A stretch of 64,000 nucleotides of DNA from Curtobacterium sp. MCBA15_012 (GCF_001864935.2 NZ_CP126267.1:682001-746000), one strand, 5' to 3'. Shown: positions 8,109 through 17,969, counted from the first letter of the stretch. The notes: generated by a model from the letters alone, not told the origin. Translations and numbers: made by a program.

Positions 8109-8232
8109 AGTTCGCAGGAGCTGTACCCCCGAACAAGGGTCAGTCCCCCGAAGTGCGGACTGCGGCCCCTGTGAACGAACGCATAACTTCACAGGAATTC
8201 CCACCACGGACGGAGCCCGAGGAGTGCGCCCT

Positions 8233-11200
8233 GTGAACCGTGCAACACCCGAACGCCCACCCACCACCCCCATCGACCCGTCCGCCCGGACGACCCCCGA
8301 CCCGCAGCACGGCCGGTCGCCGCGCAGCCGCGTGACCCGCGTCCTGACCGCCGGCATCGCCGCCGTGGCCCTGACGTGCGGCGGACTCGCCGTCGGCGGT
8401 GCTGCGGACGCCGCCCCGACGGGCCTGTCGTCGGCCGACCTCAAGCTCGCCCAGCCCCTGCGCGACGCGAAGCCCTCGAAGACGATCGCCGCGTTCGTGC
8501 GGACGACCGGCGAGGGGGCGCTCGCCGTCGACGCGAAGGCCAAGGGCGGCGACCTGACGAAGTCGACGTCGCGCTCCGCCCAGGCCGAGCAGCGCGTCAA
8601 GGCGATCGCCTCGACCGTCGACGCCGTGAGCGCCGCCGTCAAGCAGGCCGACGCGAAGGCGACCGAGCTGTACTCGACCGAGTACACCGTCCCGGGTGTC
8701 GCCGTCGTCGCCGACGTCGACGCGCTCCGCAGCATCGCCGAGCGGTCCGACGTCGAGAGCGTCATCCCGCTCACCCCGAAGAAGATCGTCGACCCGACCC
8801 CGGGTGACGCCTCGCGGGCACCGAGCGGCGTCGACCCCGACCTGCTCACCCCCGGCGCGGACGGCGTCGCCCCGAAGAACGCGGCGAGCGACGTCTACAC
8901 CCGGGCGCTCGACGCCTGGCAGCAGACCGGTCGGACCGGCAAGGGCGTCAACGTCGCCGTGCTCGACACCGGCCTCGACTACACGCAGGCGGACTTCGGC
9001 GGACCGGGCACCACCGCCGCGTACCAGCAGGCCCTCGCGAGCACGAACGCGCCGGACAAGAGCTGGTACGACGGCTCGAAGTTCCTCGGCGGCTACGACT
9101 TCGCCGGTCCCACGTACAACGCGGACACCAAGAGCGCCGCGTACGACCCGACCCCGAAGCCCGACGCCAACCCGATCGACGGCAAGGGCGGCGACCACGG
9201 CACCCACGTCGCCGGCACCGCCGCGGGCTTCGGCCTCACCGCGGACAAGAAGACCTTCCGCGGCGACTACGCGAAGCTCACCACGCAGCAGGTCCAGGAC
9301 ATGTGGATCGGTCCGGGCACCGCGCCCCAGGCCGGCCTGTACGCCCTCAAGGTGTTCGGTGACGGCGGCGGTTCGACCGACCTCACCGGCGCCGCGCTCG
9401 ACTGGGTCGGCAAGGCCCTGACCGAGGGCAAGGACATCAACGTCCTCAACCTGTCGCTCGGTTCCGACTACGGCGCACCGGACGACCCCGACAACGCCAA
9501 GATCGACGCGCTCACCGCCCGCGGTGTCCTGCCCGTCATCGCCTCGGGCAACGCCGACGACTTCACCGACATCGGTGGTTCGCCGGGCAACGCCGAGGGC
9601 GCGCTGACCGTCGCCGCGAGCGCCACCGGACAGTCCCTGTTCGACGGCGTGAAGGCGACCGCCCCCGCGGACGTCGCGAAGACCTACCGGTCGCAGTACT
9701 CGCAGAACTACCAGGGCACCCTGCCGGTCGAGGGCGACGTCGTCGTGCCGACCACGAACGTCGACGGCTGCCAGGCGTTCAGCGCCGACGAGGCCGCCGA
9801 GGTGAAGGGCAAGGTCGTCTGGCTGAAGTGGACCGACGGCGCACTCGAGTGCGGCTCGGGCGTCCGCTTCACCAACGTGCAGGCAGCGGGCGGCATCGGC
9901 GTCCTGCTCGCCGGCACCGTGACGAGCTTCGACTCGGGCGTCGCGGGCAACGCGACCATCCCGGGAGCCGAGCTCACGTCGGACAGTGTGGCGAGCCTCC
10001 AGGCCGCTGCCCAGGCCGGGACCCTGCACGTGCAGTTCGCACAGGAGCTCAAGGGCTTCCAGCTGGCGACCGAGCAGGCGAACGTGAACACGCTCGCGTC
10101 GTTCACCAGCCGTGGTGTGCACGGCTCGTTCGACGACATCGTCAAGCCCGACGTCGCCGGCCCCGGGGTCAACGTGATCTCGGCGGCCAACGGCACCGGT
10201 GACGGCCGCATGTCGATGAGCGGCACCTCGATGGCGACCCCGCACGTGGCCGGCATCGTCGCGCTGACGTTCCAGTCGCACCCGTCGTGGACGGCCCCGC
10301 AGGTCAAGGCCGCCGTGATGAACACCGCGACGCACGACGTGGAGCAGGGCGACCGCACGGCCACGCTGCTCCGCCAGGGCACCGGCCGCGTCGACGCGCT
10401 GCAGGCGGTCACCGCCGGCACCACGGTCCGCAGCGTCGAGAACGACCAGCTCGTCACCGCCTCGTACGGTGTCGTCGAGGTCAGCGGCGCCGCGACCGAG
10501 TCCCGCACGCTGCAGATCCAGAACACCGACGGCCGGGCGCACACCTACGACGTGGCCTACCAGCCGCAGGTCGACCAGCCGGGCGTCGCGTTCACGCTGA
10601 GCACCAAGCGGGTCACGGCTCCGGCCCACGGCACCGCGACGGTCAAGCTGACGTTCACGATCGCCGACCCGTCGAAGCTGCGTCGCGTCATCGACCCCAC
10701 CCAGGAGTCGGTGCAGTCCGGGTACCAGCGTGAGTTCGTCGCGGCGGCCTCGGGCGTCGTGGCCTTCACGCCGACCGACACGTCGCTCAACCCGCTCCGC
10801 CTCGGTGCCTACGTGGCGCCGAAGCCGGTCAGTGCGGTGCACGGCAAGGACATCGCGTTCTCGGGCACCCAGACGCAGGCCGACCTCGCGCTCGCCGGGC
10901 GTGCGGTCGACCAGGGCGACGCCGTTACCGGGTACCACTCGGTCGTCGCGCCGTTCGTGCTCGGCGGGACGGACGGCCAGGAGTCGTTCCCGGCCGGTGC
11001 GGCGAAGCAGTCGCTCCAGGCGGCGGACATCCGGTCGTACGGTGCGAACTACGACAAGGCGTCCGACACGCTCGCGTTCGGCGTGCAGACCGCCGGCGCC
11101 GACGCGAACCCCGGTGCCGTCACGAACGTCGAGGTCATGATCGACACGAACCGCGACGGCAAGCCCGACTACCTGGTGTACGACGCGAAGTCGGCCACGG

Positions 11201-11919
11201 TCGACGCCACGTTCGCCACCACGGTGGACCTGGCGACGGGCGAGACCGTCGACTCGCAGCCGCTGAACGGCGGGACCGCGGGGCAGGACGTCAACACGTT
11301 CGACAGCGCCGTGAAGGTCCTGACGGTCTCGGCGTCGACGATCGGTGCGACCGGTCCGTTCGACTACTCGGTGCTCACCGAGTCGGCGTACGCCCCGGCC
11401 CTCGCCACGAGCGGCTCCAACGTCGTCGACGAGACCACCCAGGCGACGTACGACCCGACGAAGCCGGCGCTGACCTTCGCGCAGGGCACCACCACCGGTG
11501 TGCTCTTCGCGGACCAGGGCTCGCTGCAGGTCACGCGTCCTGCCGACGTCACGATGGCGCGCATCCTGCTGCTCCACCTCGGCAACGCGGTGGGCGACCA
11601 GGCGGACACGCTCGCGGCGGCGCAGACCGCGCCGACGCTGGCGCTCCGCCCGGGCAGCGCGGTCACGATCTCGGGCACCCCGAAGGTCGGCAAGACCCTC
11701 AAGGCGCAGCACGGGTCGTGGGACGGCAAGAAGGTGACGTACTCGTACCAGTGGCTCCGTGACGGTGTCGCGGTGCCGGGTGCGACCGGGCAGCAGTACT
11801 CGCTCGGCACCACGGACGCGGGGCACCGCTTCCAGGTGACGGTCACCGCGAAGGCGTCCGGCTACCAGGACGGCACGGCGACCTCCGCCGAGACCGCGGC
11901 GGTGGCTCCGCGCCGCTAG
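8233..11919 (+). CDS. Secreted S8 (subtilisin-like) serine protease with PA domain
   Basis: A 1228-aa exported protease. It has a long N-terminal leader with a hydrophobic core (VLTAGIAAVALTCGGLAVGGAADA, residues about 37-60) and an inhibitor-type propeptide. The S8 catalytic domain shows D245 (VAVLDTGLD), H322 (GDHGTHVAGTAAG) and S666 (MSGTSMATPHVAG). A PA domain is inserted before the Ser (about residues 500-600). Fn3/Ig-like domains follow, ending with a bacterial Ig-like module (SGTPKVGKTLKAQHGSW, YQWLRDG). No sorting signal is present, so it is probably released. The GTG at 8233 is preceded by GAGGAG; a later GTG is possible but would shorten the signal region. It is likely an extracellular nutrient-acquiring or plant-surface protease. 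A strong terminator follows directly. Confidence 0.93.
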   Translation: MNRATPERPPTTPIDPSARTTPDPQHGRSPRSRVTRVLTAGIAAVALTCGGLAVGGAADAAPTGLSSADLKLAQPLRDAKPSKTIAAFVRTTGEGALAVDAKAKGGDLTKSTSRSAQAEQRVKAIASTVDAVSAAVKQADAKATELYSTEYTVPGVAVVADVDALRSIAERSDVESVIPLTPKKIVDPTPGDASRAPSGVDPDLLTPGADGVAPKNAASDVYTRALDAWQQTGRTGKGVNVAVLDTGLDYTQADFGGPGTTAAYQQALASTNAPDKSWYDGSKFLGGYDFAGPTYNADTKSAAYDPTPKPDANPIDGKGGDHGTHVAGTAAGFGLTADKKTFRGDYAKLTTQQVQDMWIGPGTAPQAGLYALKVFGDGGGSTDLTGAALDWVGKALTEGKDINVLNLSLGSDYGAPDDPDNAKIDALTARGVLPVIASGNADDFTDIGGSPGNAEGALTVAASATGQSLFDGVKATAPADVAKTYRSQYSQNYQGTLPVEGDVVVPTTNVDGCQAFSADEAAEVKGKVVWLKWTDGALECGSGVRFTNVQAAGGIGVLLAGTVTSFDSGVAGNATIPGAELTSDSVASLQAAAQAGTLHVQFAQELKGFQLATEQANVNTLASFTSRGVHGSFDDIVKPDVAGPGVNVISAANGTGDGRMSMSGTSMATPHVAGIVALTFQSHPSWTAPQVKAAVMNTATHDVEQGDRTATLLRQGTGRVDALQAVTAGTTVRSVENDQLVTASYGVVEVSGAATESRTLQIQNTDGRAHTYDVAYQPQVDQPGVAFTLSTKRVTAPAHGTATVKLTFTIADPSKLRRVIDPTQESVQSGYQREFVAAASGVVAFTPTDTSLNPLRLGAYVAPKPVSAVHGKDIAFSGTQTQADLALAGRAVDQGDAVTGYHSVVAPFVLGGTDGQESFPAGAAKQSLQAADIRSYGANYDKASDTLAFGVQTAGADANPGAVTNVEVMIDTNRDGKPDYLVYDAKSATVDATFATTVDLATGETVDSQPLNGGTAGQDVNTFDSAVKVLTVSASTIGATGPFDYSVLTESAYAPALATSGSNVVDETTQATYDPTKPALTFAQGTTTGVLFADQGSLQVTRPADVTMARILLLHLGNAVGDQADTLAAAQTAPTLALRPGSAVTISGTPKVGKTLKAQHGSWDGKKVTYSYQWLRDGVAVPGATGQQYSLGTTDAGHRFQVTVTAKASGYQDGTATSAETAAVAPRR

Positions 11920-11921
11920 CC

Positions 11922-11969
11922 GACAGCAGGACGCCCCGCTACCGACCGGTAGCGGGGCGTCCTGCTGTC
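11922..11969 (+). terminator. Strong hairpin terminator after the S8 protease
   Basis: A 22-bp perfect stem (arms 11922-11943 and 11948-11969) with a 4-nt loop, starting 3 nt after the protease stop codon. No long T-run follows, as is usual in high-GC actinobacteria. Confidence 0.85.
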
Positions 11970-12053
11970 CGGTTCCTCCCCGTGCCCGTGCGCCCAGTGC
12001 GGCAAGGGGACATGTAGTTAGACAAACTAGACAATCGGTGCCACGCTGCAGGC

Positions 12054-12224
12054 ATGCGAACGCAGAACAGCCTGATGCAGCTCCGGGCGAACCCGATGGA
12101 GTGGCGTCGTCGCGGCCTCACGCCGCCGGACGTCATCCAGGCGATGATCGAGGAACGCCTCGCCGAGCCGGGTCACTCCCAGCCGGTCGGCGACCCGTCC
12201 TACCAGGACTTCTTCCGCATCTGA
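12054..12224 (+). CDS. Small protein of 56 aa, unknown function
   Basis: ATG at 12054 to TGA at 12222. It reads MRTQNSLMQLRANPMEWRRR and so on, ending in PSYQDFFRI. It is charged, has no TM segment and has one likely helix (PPDVIQAMIEERLAEPG). It is supported by a clean A+T-richer leader upstream (12011-12045) with a TAGTT-N5-AACTA inverted repeat and two TAGACAA direct repeats, and by a strong hairpin 20 nt after the stop. No Shine-Dalgarno sequence is obvious. I do not recognise the family; it could be a small regulatory or stress protein. Confidence 0.5.
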   Translation: MRTQNSLMQLRANPMEWRRRGLTPPDVIQAMIEERLAEPGHSQPVGDPSYQDFFRI

Positions 12225-12244
12225 GCGCGGAACGTCACCCCTCG

Positions 12245-12290
12245 ACGGACGGGAGGCGCGGTGCCGGCTGGCACCGCGCCTCCCGTCCGT
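12245..12290. repeat. Palindromic element family F, copy 1 (possible terminator)
   Basis: A 21-bp perfect stem (12245-12265 and 12270-12290) with loop GGCT. The arm contains CGGACGGGAGGCGCGGTGC. It lies 20 nt after the 56-aa gene. The same hairpin recurs at 44987 and 60009. Confidence 0.88.
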
Positions 12291-12489
12291 TCGTGGTCGG
12301 GCCGGACCCGCGTGGTCGCCGTGACCGCCCGGGTCCCGGCTCTGGCCGGGACGAGTCCCCGATCTCGTCGGTGCGGTGCGGCCGTGCTCTCCACAGGCGG
12401 GTGACGCGGAGGTGACCAGTCGATAGACTCGGGTGGACCACCGGCCCAGCCCGCCGGTGCGGTCCTCCGCCAACGTGAGGAGAACCTCC

Positions 12490-13785
12490 ATGCCCGCAGC
12501 AGTCATCATCGGTGCCCAGTGGGGTGACGAGGGCAAGGGGAAGGCAACCGACCTCCTCGGCTCCCGCATCGACTACGTCGTGAAGTTCAACGGCGGCAAC
12601 AACGCCGGGCACACGGTCGTCGTCGGCGGCGAGAAGTACGCCCTGCACCTGCTGCCCTCGGGCATCCTCACGCCCGGCGTCACCCCGGTCATCGGCAACG
12701 GCGTCGTCGTCGACATCGAGGTGCTGTTCCAGGAGCTCGACGCGCTCAAGGCCCGCGGGGTCGACGTCTCGAAGCTCCGCGTCTCGGCGAACGCGCACGT
12801 CATCACGCACTACCACCGCACGATCGACAAGGTGACCGAGCGCTTCCTCGGCAAGCGCCAGATCGGCACGACCGGTCGCGGCATCGGTCCGACCTACGCC
12901 GACAAGATCAACCGCGTCGGCATCCGCATCCAGGACATCTTCGACGAGAACATCCTGCGCCAGAAGGTCGAAGCGGCCCTCGACCAGAAGAACCACCTGC
13001 TCGTCAAGGTCTTCAACCGTCGTGCGATCGACGCCGAAGAGGTCGTCGAGTCGCTGCTGTCCTACGCCGACCGCCTGCGCCCGATGGTCGCCGACACCGC
13101 GCTCGAGATCCACCAGGCGCTCGAGCGGGGCGAGACCGTCCTGTTCGAGGCCGGTCAGGCCACCATGCTCGACGTCGACCACGGCACCTACCCGTTCGTG
13201 ACCTCGTCGTCCGCGACCGCCGGCGGTGCCGCGACCGGTTCCGGCATCGGCCCGGGCAAGCTCGAGCGCATCATCGGCATCGTCAAGGCGTACACGACCC
13301 GCGTCGGCGCCGGTCCGTTCCCGACCGAGCTGTTCGACGAGTCGGGGGAGTTCCTCCGCGCGAACGGCTTCGAGTTCGGCACCACGACCGGTCGTCCCCG
13401 TCGCTGCGGCTGGTACGACGCCCCGATCGCCCGGTACACGGCGCGCATCAACGGCGTGACCGACTTCGTGCTCACCAAGCTCGACGTCCTGACCGGCCTC
13501 GAGACCATCCCCGTGTGCGTCGCGTACGAGGTCGACGGGCAGCGCGTGGACGAGGTCCCGGTCAACCAGTCCGACTTCCACCACGCGAAGCCGATCTACC
13601 AGGACTTCCCCGGCTGGTCCGACGACATCACGGGCGCCCGCTCGTTCGACGACCTGCCGAAGAACGCGCAGGACTACGTGCTCGCGGTCGAGGCGATGTC
13701 GGGTGCCCGCATCTCGGCGATCGGCGTCGGCCCGGGCCGTGACGCGATCGTCGTGCGGCACGACCTGCTCGGGGCGGCGCTCTGA
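12490..13785 (+). CDS. purA: Adenylosuccinate synthetase
   Basis: A 431-aa enzyme that joins IMP and aspartate with GTP to form adenylosuccinate, the first step from IMP to AMP. Clear signatures are [16 protein letters not shown] at the N-terminus (GTP P-loop region with the catalytic Asp), NNAGHTVVV, the GSGIGP-type turn with [21 protein letters not shown], and [13 protein letters not shown]. Length is normal. The ATG at 12490 is preceded by GAGGAG at good spacing. It is followed 2 nt later by the phosphatase gene, so they form a two-gene unit ended by a strong hairpin. Confidence 0.97.
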   Translation: MPAAVIIGAQWGDEGKGKATDLLGSRIDYVVKFNGGNNAGHTVVVGGEKYALHLLPSGILTPGVTPVIGNGVVVDIEVLFQELDALKARGVDVSKLRVSANAHVITHYHRTIDKVTERFLGKRQIGTTGRGIGPTYADKINRVGIRIQDIFDENILRQKVEAALDQKNHLLVKVFNRRAIDAEEVVESLLSYADRLRPMVADTALEIHQALERGETVLFEAGQATMLDVDHGTYPFVTSSSATAGGAATGSGIGPGKLERIIGIVKAYTTRVGAGPFPTELFDESGEFLRANGFEFGTTTGRPRRCGWYDAPIARYTARINGVTDFVLTKLDVLTGLETIPVCVAYEVDGQRVDEVPVNQSDFHHAKPIYQDFPGWSDDITGARSFDDLPKNAQDYVLAVEAMSGARISAIGVGPGRDAIVVRHDLLGAAL

Positions 13786-13787
13786 CG

Positions 13788-14345
13788 ATGCGGATCCTGT
13801 TCGTCTGCAGCGGCAACATCTGCCGGTCCCCGCTCGGCGCCCAGGTGCTGACCGCTCGGCTCGGCCCGGACGCCCACGCGTTCACGGTCGAGTCGGCCGG
13901 CACGATCGCCGACGACGGTGCCGCGATGGACGGCCCGGCCGCTGCGCAGTCCGCGCGGCTCGGTGGCGACCCGTCGACGCACCGCTCGCGCTACCTGACC
14001 GAGCAGATCGCGGCGTCGGCCGACCTCGTGCTGACGGCCGAGCGGTCGCACCGTGCGGCCGTGGTGTCGCTCGCGCCCCGGACGGCCAAGCGGGCCTTCA
14101 CGATCAAGCAGTTCGCTCGCGTGCTCGACGGGCTCGAGCCGGGCGACCTCGCCGGGATCGCGACCGCGCAGGACCTGGTCGACCGGATCGCCCGGCTGCG
14201 GGGGACCGTCCCGCCGCCGGCCGACCCCGCGGACGACGACGTCGACGACCCCTACCGGCGGTCCGAGGCGACGCACGTGCGGGTCGCGGACGAGATCGAC
14301 GCCGCACTCGCGCCGATCGCGGACGCCCTGCGCGCGCTGCGCTGA
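13788..14345 (+). CDS. Low-molecular-weight protein tyrosine phosphatase
   Basis: A 185-aa protein with the LMW-PTP P-loop at the extreme N-terminus (VCSGNICRSPLG: CX5R followed by Ser) and the general-acid Asp motif DPYRRS near residue 148. It hydrolyses phosphotyrosine in proteins; Wzb-type members dephosphorylate Wzc-type autokinases. The region between them is longer than in minimal members. It lies 2 nt after purA on the same transcript and about 2.2 kb before a BY-kinase gene, which is a plausible substrate. Arsenate reductases share the fold, but the DPYR motif favours a phosphatase. Confidence 0.85.
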   Translation: MRILFVCSGNICRSPLGAQVLTARLGPDAHAFTVESAGTIADDGAAMDGPAAAQSARLGGDPSTHRSRYLTEQIAASADLVLTAERSHRAAVVSLAPRTAKRAFTIKQFARVLDGLEPGDLAGIATAQDLVDRIARLRGTVPPPADPADDDVDDPYRRSEATHVRVADEIDAALAPIADALRALR

Positions 14346-14379
14346 GCTGCGCCGAGCTGCGCCGCCCCTCCGGACGGCG

Positions 14380-14413
14380 CGACGCCCCCGCTGCACGCGC
14401 AGCGGGGGCGTCG
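14380..14413 (+). terminator. Hairpin terminator after purA-phosphatase
   Basis: A perfect 15-bp stem (14380-14394 and 14399-14413) with a 4-nt loop, 35 nt after the phosphatase stop and between convergent genes, so it can serve both strands. Confidence 0.85.
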
Positions 14414-14462
14414 TCGTGTGCGGAGGCGCGGGGGCCTCGTCCCGGGGCGGCCCGGGCCGTGC

Positions 14463-15464
14463 TCAGTCGCGCAGCTCGGGCAGCCGGTACGTGCCGAGCG
14501 TGACCGTGTGGGCGCCCTGCCCGAGCAGCTTCCGCACGACGGCGTCGGTGCGGGCCCGGTTCGGCACGGCGTTCCGGCGCACCAGGGTCGTGACGAGGTT
14601 CTGCAGCTCGGTGGCGTCGGTCACGATCGCGGTCGAGGCACCGCCGCTGCCGGTCTCGCTCTCCCCGCGGTCCTCGGCCTGGACGTACGCGGCGGCGTCG
14701 CCGGAGTAGAACACGGCCGAGTGCACCCACGAGGGGCCGCCGCCGTCCTCGTCGCTCAGGAAGTGCTTGAGCCGGCGGGCCTGCTGCCGGACCTGGCGCG
14801 CGGGCGAGGCGCCGCCGGCCTGCACGCGCACCTGCCACCAGTGCTCGACCTCGTCGGCGTGGTCGAGCACCCGGCGGCTGCGCACCTGCACGGCGAAGGA
14901 GCCGGTCAGCGAGGACTCGTCGAGCAGGTTCCGGAAGGCGTGGTGCACGGTGCTCGGCTTGCGGCCGTCGAACACGATGCCGTTCCACCGCTTGTTCTCG
15001 ACGACGAGCACGTGGCCCGACTCGAGCACCAGGACGTGGTCGAGCTGCGCGACGAAGCTGCGGCTCCGGTCGCGCTCGGCGCGGGCGACGGGGGCGAAGA
15101 CGACGTTGGTGAACAGGGCGCCGTTCACCCCGACCGCACGGCAGACCTCGTGGATGGTGCGCTGCGAGGCCTCCTCCCACCGCATGCCGCGGCGGGCGAG
15201 GTCACGGCTCTGCTCGGCGTCGGCCAGGGCTTCCTGGCGTGCGACGTCGGCGGCGACGAGCCGGCGGGCGTGCTCGGCCTCGGCCGCGGCGGTGCGCTCG
15301 CGGTGCTCCCGTTCGAGCGTGCCGGTCTGGTGGTCACGGAGCCGTTCGGCGTCGGCGAGGGCGGCACGGGCCGAGGACTGGTTCCGCCGCAGGACGATCA
15401 CCAGGACGACCACGACGACCGCGAGCCCCCCGGCGACCAACCACGGCACGAGCTCGCTGGTCAT
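14463..15464 (-). CDS. NERD-domain (nuclease-related) membrane-anchored protein
   Basis: A 333-aa protein. The N-terminal TM segment (LVPWLVAGGLAVVVVVLVIVL, residues about 5-25) is followed by a charged coiled-coil rich in Ala/Glu/Arg (about 30-90) and a NERD domain with FVAQLDHVLVLESGHVLVVENK, where D...E-x-K is the nuclease-like active-site pattern. NERD domains are found in bacterial proteins linked to DNA processing and, in some cases, signalling; the role here is unknown. The ATG at 15464 was chosen because it directly precedes the TM segment. Confidence 0.8.
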   Translation of the reverse strand: MTSELVPWLVAGGLAVVVVVLVIVLRRNQSSARAALADAERLRDHQTGTLEREHRERTAAAEAEHARRLVAADVARQEALADAEQSRDLARRGMRWEEASQRTIHEVCRAVGVNGALFTNVVFAPVARAERDRSRSFVAQLDHVLVLESGHVLVVENKRWNGIVFDGRKPSTVHHAFRNLLDESSLTGSFAVQVRSRRVLDHADEVEHWWQVRVQAGGASPARQVRQQARRLKHFLSDEDGGGPSWVHSAVFYSGDAAAYVQAEDRGESETGSGGASTAIVTDATELQNLVTTLVRRNAVPNRARTDAVVRKLLGQGAHTVTLGTYRLPELRD

Positions 15465-15630
15465 GGTGCAACCCCACCACACCCGGGGACGGGGGAGCGG
15501 ACCGGCGGCGGCGAGTCGAGCCAGCGGCGGCGGGTCGGGCCCTCGGCCGAGCCGGTCGAGCCGGTCGAGCCGGCCACGCCGGTGGCAGCGGCGCCGCCGG
15601 CGCTGCCCGGTCGACTCCCGGAGGAGCGGC

Positions 15631-16350
15631 TCAGCGCGGCCAGGTCGCGACGACCGCCACGGCGTTGAACAGCACGTGCGCGACGACCGCCGCACCGATC
15701 CGGTTCGTCATCGCGACGAGGGTGCCGGTCAGCAGCCCGAGCACGAACGTCGTGACGAACACCTGGAACCCGGCGATCGTGGTCGTCGCGGCGCCGAGGA
15801 ACAGGTGGGACAGGGCGAACAGGAACGCCGTCAGCACGACCGCGAGCCACTGCGTGCGCGGTGTCAGCTCGGCCGCCAGGGTCCGCTGGAACAGTCCGCG
15901 GAAGAACGTCTCCTCGATGACCGGGCTCACGATCACGATGCCGACGGCAGAGACGACGAGCAGCCCCACGTCCGGTGCCCCGAGCGACGGTGCCGGGGTC
16001 AGTCCGGTGGTCCCGGTCAGGGCGATCGCGAGCACGACGTCGACCACCCGCGCGAGGATCACGATCCCGAGCGCGAACACCAGGTCGCCGAGCTCGATCC
16101 GGAACCGGCCGAGCGTGCCCTTGCCCGTCCGTGCGATCACCCACACCGCGCCGAGCACGAGCGGCACCCACACCGACAGGTTGCCTGCGAGGACCTGCAG
16201 CGCGGGCGGCTGGATGGCCCCGCGGAGGGTCAGGCTGCTCACGATCCGGGCGAGCACGACGGCCACCACGAGGGCGACCAGCAGGGCGACGAGGTCCCGC
16301 TGCCGGGCGGTCGAGGGCTCGGTGGTGTCCGCGTCCGGCTGCGTCGTCAT
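15631..16350 (-). CDS. CPBP-family intramembrane metalloprotease
   Basis: A 239-aa polytopic membrane protein with the CPBP (Abi/CAAX protease) motifs: VIEETFFRGLFQRTL (EExxxR), FALSHLFLG (motif 2 His) and HVLFNAVAVV (motif 3 His/Asn). Six to eight TM segments are visible. Bacterial members are implicated in peptide maturation or bacteriocin immunity. TACGCT lies 6 nt before the ATG, so the mRNA is probably leaderless. It is divergent from the exopolysaccharide operon. Confidence 0.88.
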   Translation of the reverse strand: MTTQPDADTTEPSTARQRDLVALLVALVVAVVLARIVSSLTLRGAIQPPALQVLAGNLSVWVPLVLGAVWVIARTGKGTLGRFRIELGDLVFALGIVILARVVDVVLAIALTGTTGLTPAPSLGAPDVGLLVVSAVGIVIVSPVIEETFFRGLFQRTLAAELTPRTQWLAVVLTAFLFALSHLFLGAATTTIAGFQVFVTTFVLGLLTGTLVAMTNRIGAAVVAHVLFNAVAVVATWPR

Positions 16351-16504
16351 GGGGCGAGCGTAGAGGACGGTCGAGTCACTTCCGCCACAACAGGCGAGTA
16401 GGCCTCATCCGTGTGGCACTATTTACAAGCCGACTGCTGGGAGAACCCCTGCAGACCCTGTGTCGGGACCACAGGAACGGTCAGGATCGGGGAAGGCGGG
16501 CCGC

Positions 16505-17953
16505 GTGGAACTGCGCGACTACATCACAGTGCTGCGCAAGGGATGGGTGCTGATCGTCGTGCTCGCCCTCGTGGGTGTCGCCGCGGCGGCCGGGTTCTCC
16601 CTGCTCAAGAAGCCCGTGTACTCGGCGAGTGCGCAGGTGTTCGTCTCGACCGAGACCTCGGGCAGTGCGAGCGACCTGGCGCAGGGCAACACGTTCACGC
16701 AGCAGCGCGTGCTGACCTACTCGAACCTGGTGCAGACGCCGATCGTGCTCCTGCCGGTCATCTCGTCGCTCCGGCTCGACATGAACGCCGACCAGCTTGC
16801 CTCCATGGTCTCGGCGACGGCGCCGACGAGCACCACGCTCATCTCGATCACCGTGACCGACACGAACCCGGTGCAGGCCACCGAGATCGCGAACGCCGTC
16901 TCGGCGAGCCTGACCAACGTCGTGCAGGACATCGAGTCCACCGACGCGAACGGCAAGGGCACCGTCAAGCTGACCCGCGTGAAGCAGGCCGACGTGCCGC
17001 TCGCGCCGATCAGCCCCAACGTCCCCGTGAACATCGCCCTCGGCCTGCTCGTCGGGCTCGCGCTCGGCGTCGGCATCGCGGTCCTGCGCGAGACCCTCGA
17101 CAACCGCGTCCGCACCGAGGTCGACGTCGAGAAGATCAGCGACAAGCCCGTCGTCGGCGGCATCGCGTTCGACGGCAAGGCCGCCGAGCGACCCCTCATC
17201 GTGCAGGTCGACCCGCGCAGCCCGCGCGCCGAGTCCTTCCGCACGCTCCGCACGAACCTGCAGTTCCTCGACCTCGGCACCGGCTCGCGCACCTTCGTGA
17301 TGACGTCGTCGATGCAGTCCGAGGGCAAGAGCACCACGGTCGCGAACCTGGCGATCGCGCTCGACAGCGCCGGCTTCCGCGTCATCCTCATCGACGCCGA
17401 CCTGCGCCGCCCGCGCGTCGGCGAGTACATGGACGTCGACGGCTCCGCCGGCCTGACCGACGTGCTCATCGGCCGCGCCACGCTCGAGGACGTCGCGCAC
17501 CCCTGGGGTCGCGGCAACCTCGTCGTCCTGCCCGCCGGGCAGATCCCGCCGAACCCGTCGGAGCTCCTCGGTTCGAAGGCGATGGAGGAGCTCATCGCGA
17601 CGCTCGAGCAGCAGTTCGACTACGTGCTGTTCGACGCCCCGCCCCTGCTGCCCGTCACCGACGCCGCGATCCTGTCGAAGAAGGCGTCCGGCGCCATCCT
17701 CGCGGTCGCGTCCGGCAAGACGCACAAGGGCCAGCTCGCCGCCGCGGTCGCGTCGCTCGAGAACGTCGGCGCTCCGATCGCCGGCTTCGTCATCACGATG
17801 ATGCCGGTGCGTGGGCCGGGGGCCTACGGCTACGGGCGCTACGGCTACGGCTACGGCTACGGCCTCGACGACGAGCAGCCGCCGCAGCCGTCCGCGAAGC
17901 CGCCGAAGAAGGCCCGCGGGAAGCTCGGCACGCTGCGCCGCGCCGACCGCTGA
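16505..17953 (+). CDS. Polysaccharide chain-length regulator / tyrosine autokinase (Wzc/CpsCD-like fusion)
   Basis: A 482-aa protein that fuses a Wzz-type membrane region with a BY-kinase. TM1 is at 14-34 and TM2 at 176-195, with an extracellular loop between. The kinase domain has Walker A SSMQSEGKST (268-277), Walker A' VILIDADLRRPR (293-304) and Walker B YVLFDAPP (373-380). The C-terminus has the Tyr-rich autophosphorylation cluster (AYGYGRYGYGYGYG, 440-453). It controls export and chain length of exopolysaccharide. The GTG at 16505 was chosen because GGAAGG lies 8 nt before it and the product starts MELRDYITVLRKGW, as in homologues; a GTG at 16460 is in frame. It is the first gene of the EPS operon. 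Confidence 0.93.
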   Translation: MELRDYITVLRKGWVLIVVLALVGVAAAAGFSLLKKPVYSASAQVFVSTETSGSASDLAQGNTFTQQRVLTYSNLVQTPIVLLPVISSLRLDMNADQLASMVSATAPTSTTLISITVTDTNPVQATEIANAVSASLTNVVQDIESTDANGKGTVKLTRVKQADVPLAPISPNVPVNIALGLLVGLALGVGIAVLRETLDNRVRTEVDVEKISDKPVVGGIAFDGKAAERPLIVQVDPRSPRAESFRTLRTNLQFLDLGTGSRTFVMTSSMQSEGKSTTVANLAIALDSAGFRVILIDADLRRPRVGEYMDVDGSAGLTDVLIGRATLEDVAHPWGRGNLVVLPAGQIPPNPSELLGSKAMEELIATLEQQFDYVLFDAPPLLPVTDAAILSKKASGAILAVASGKTHKGQLAAAVASLENVGAPIAGFVITMMPVRGPGAYGYGRYGYGYGYGLDDEQPPQPSAKPPKKARGKLGTLRRADR

Positions 17954-17969
17954 GACGGGGGACGACGAC

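Noticed and set aside
8140..11826. 1228-codon open frame on the minus strand opposite the S8 protease
   Set aside because: It is an Arg/Gly/Asp/Val-rich shadow of a real gene. Long antisense frames are expected in G/C-rich coding DNA; no start signal or known motif is present, while the plus strand has a full protease.
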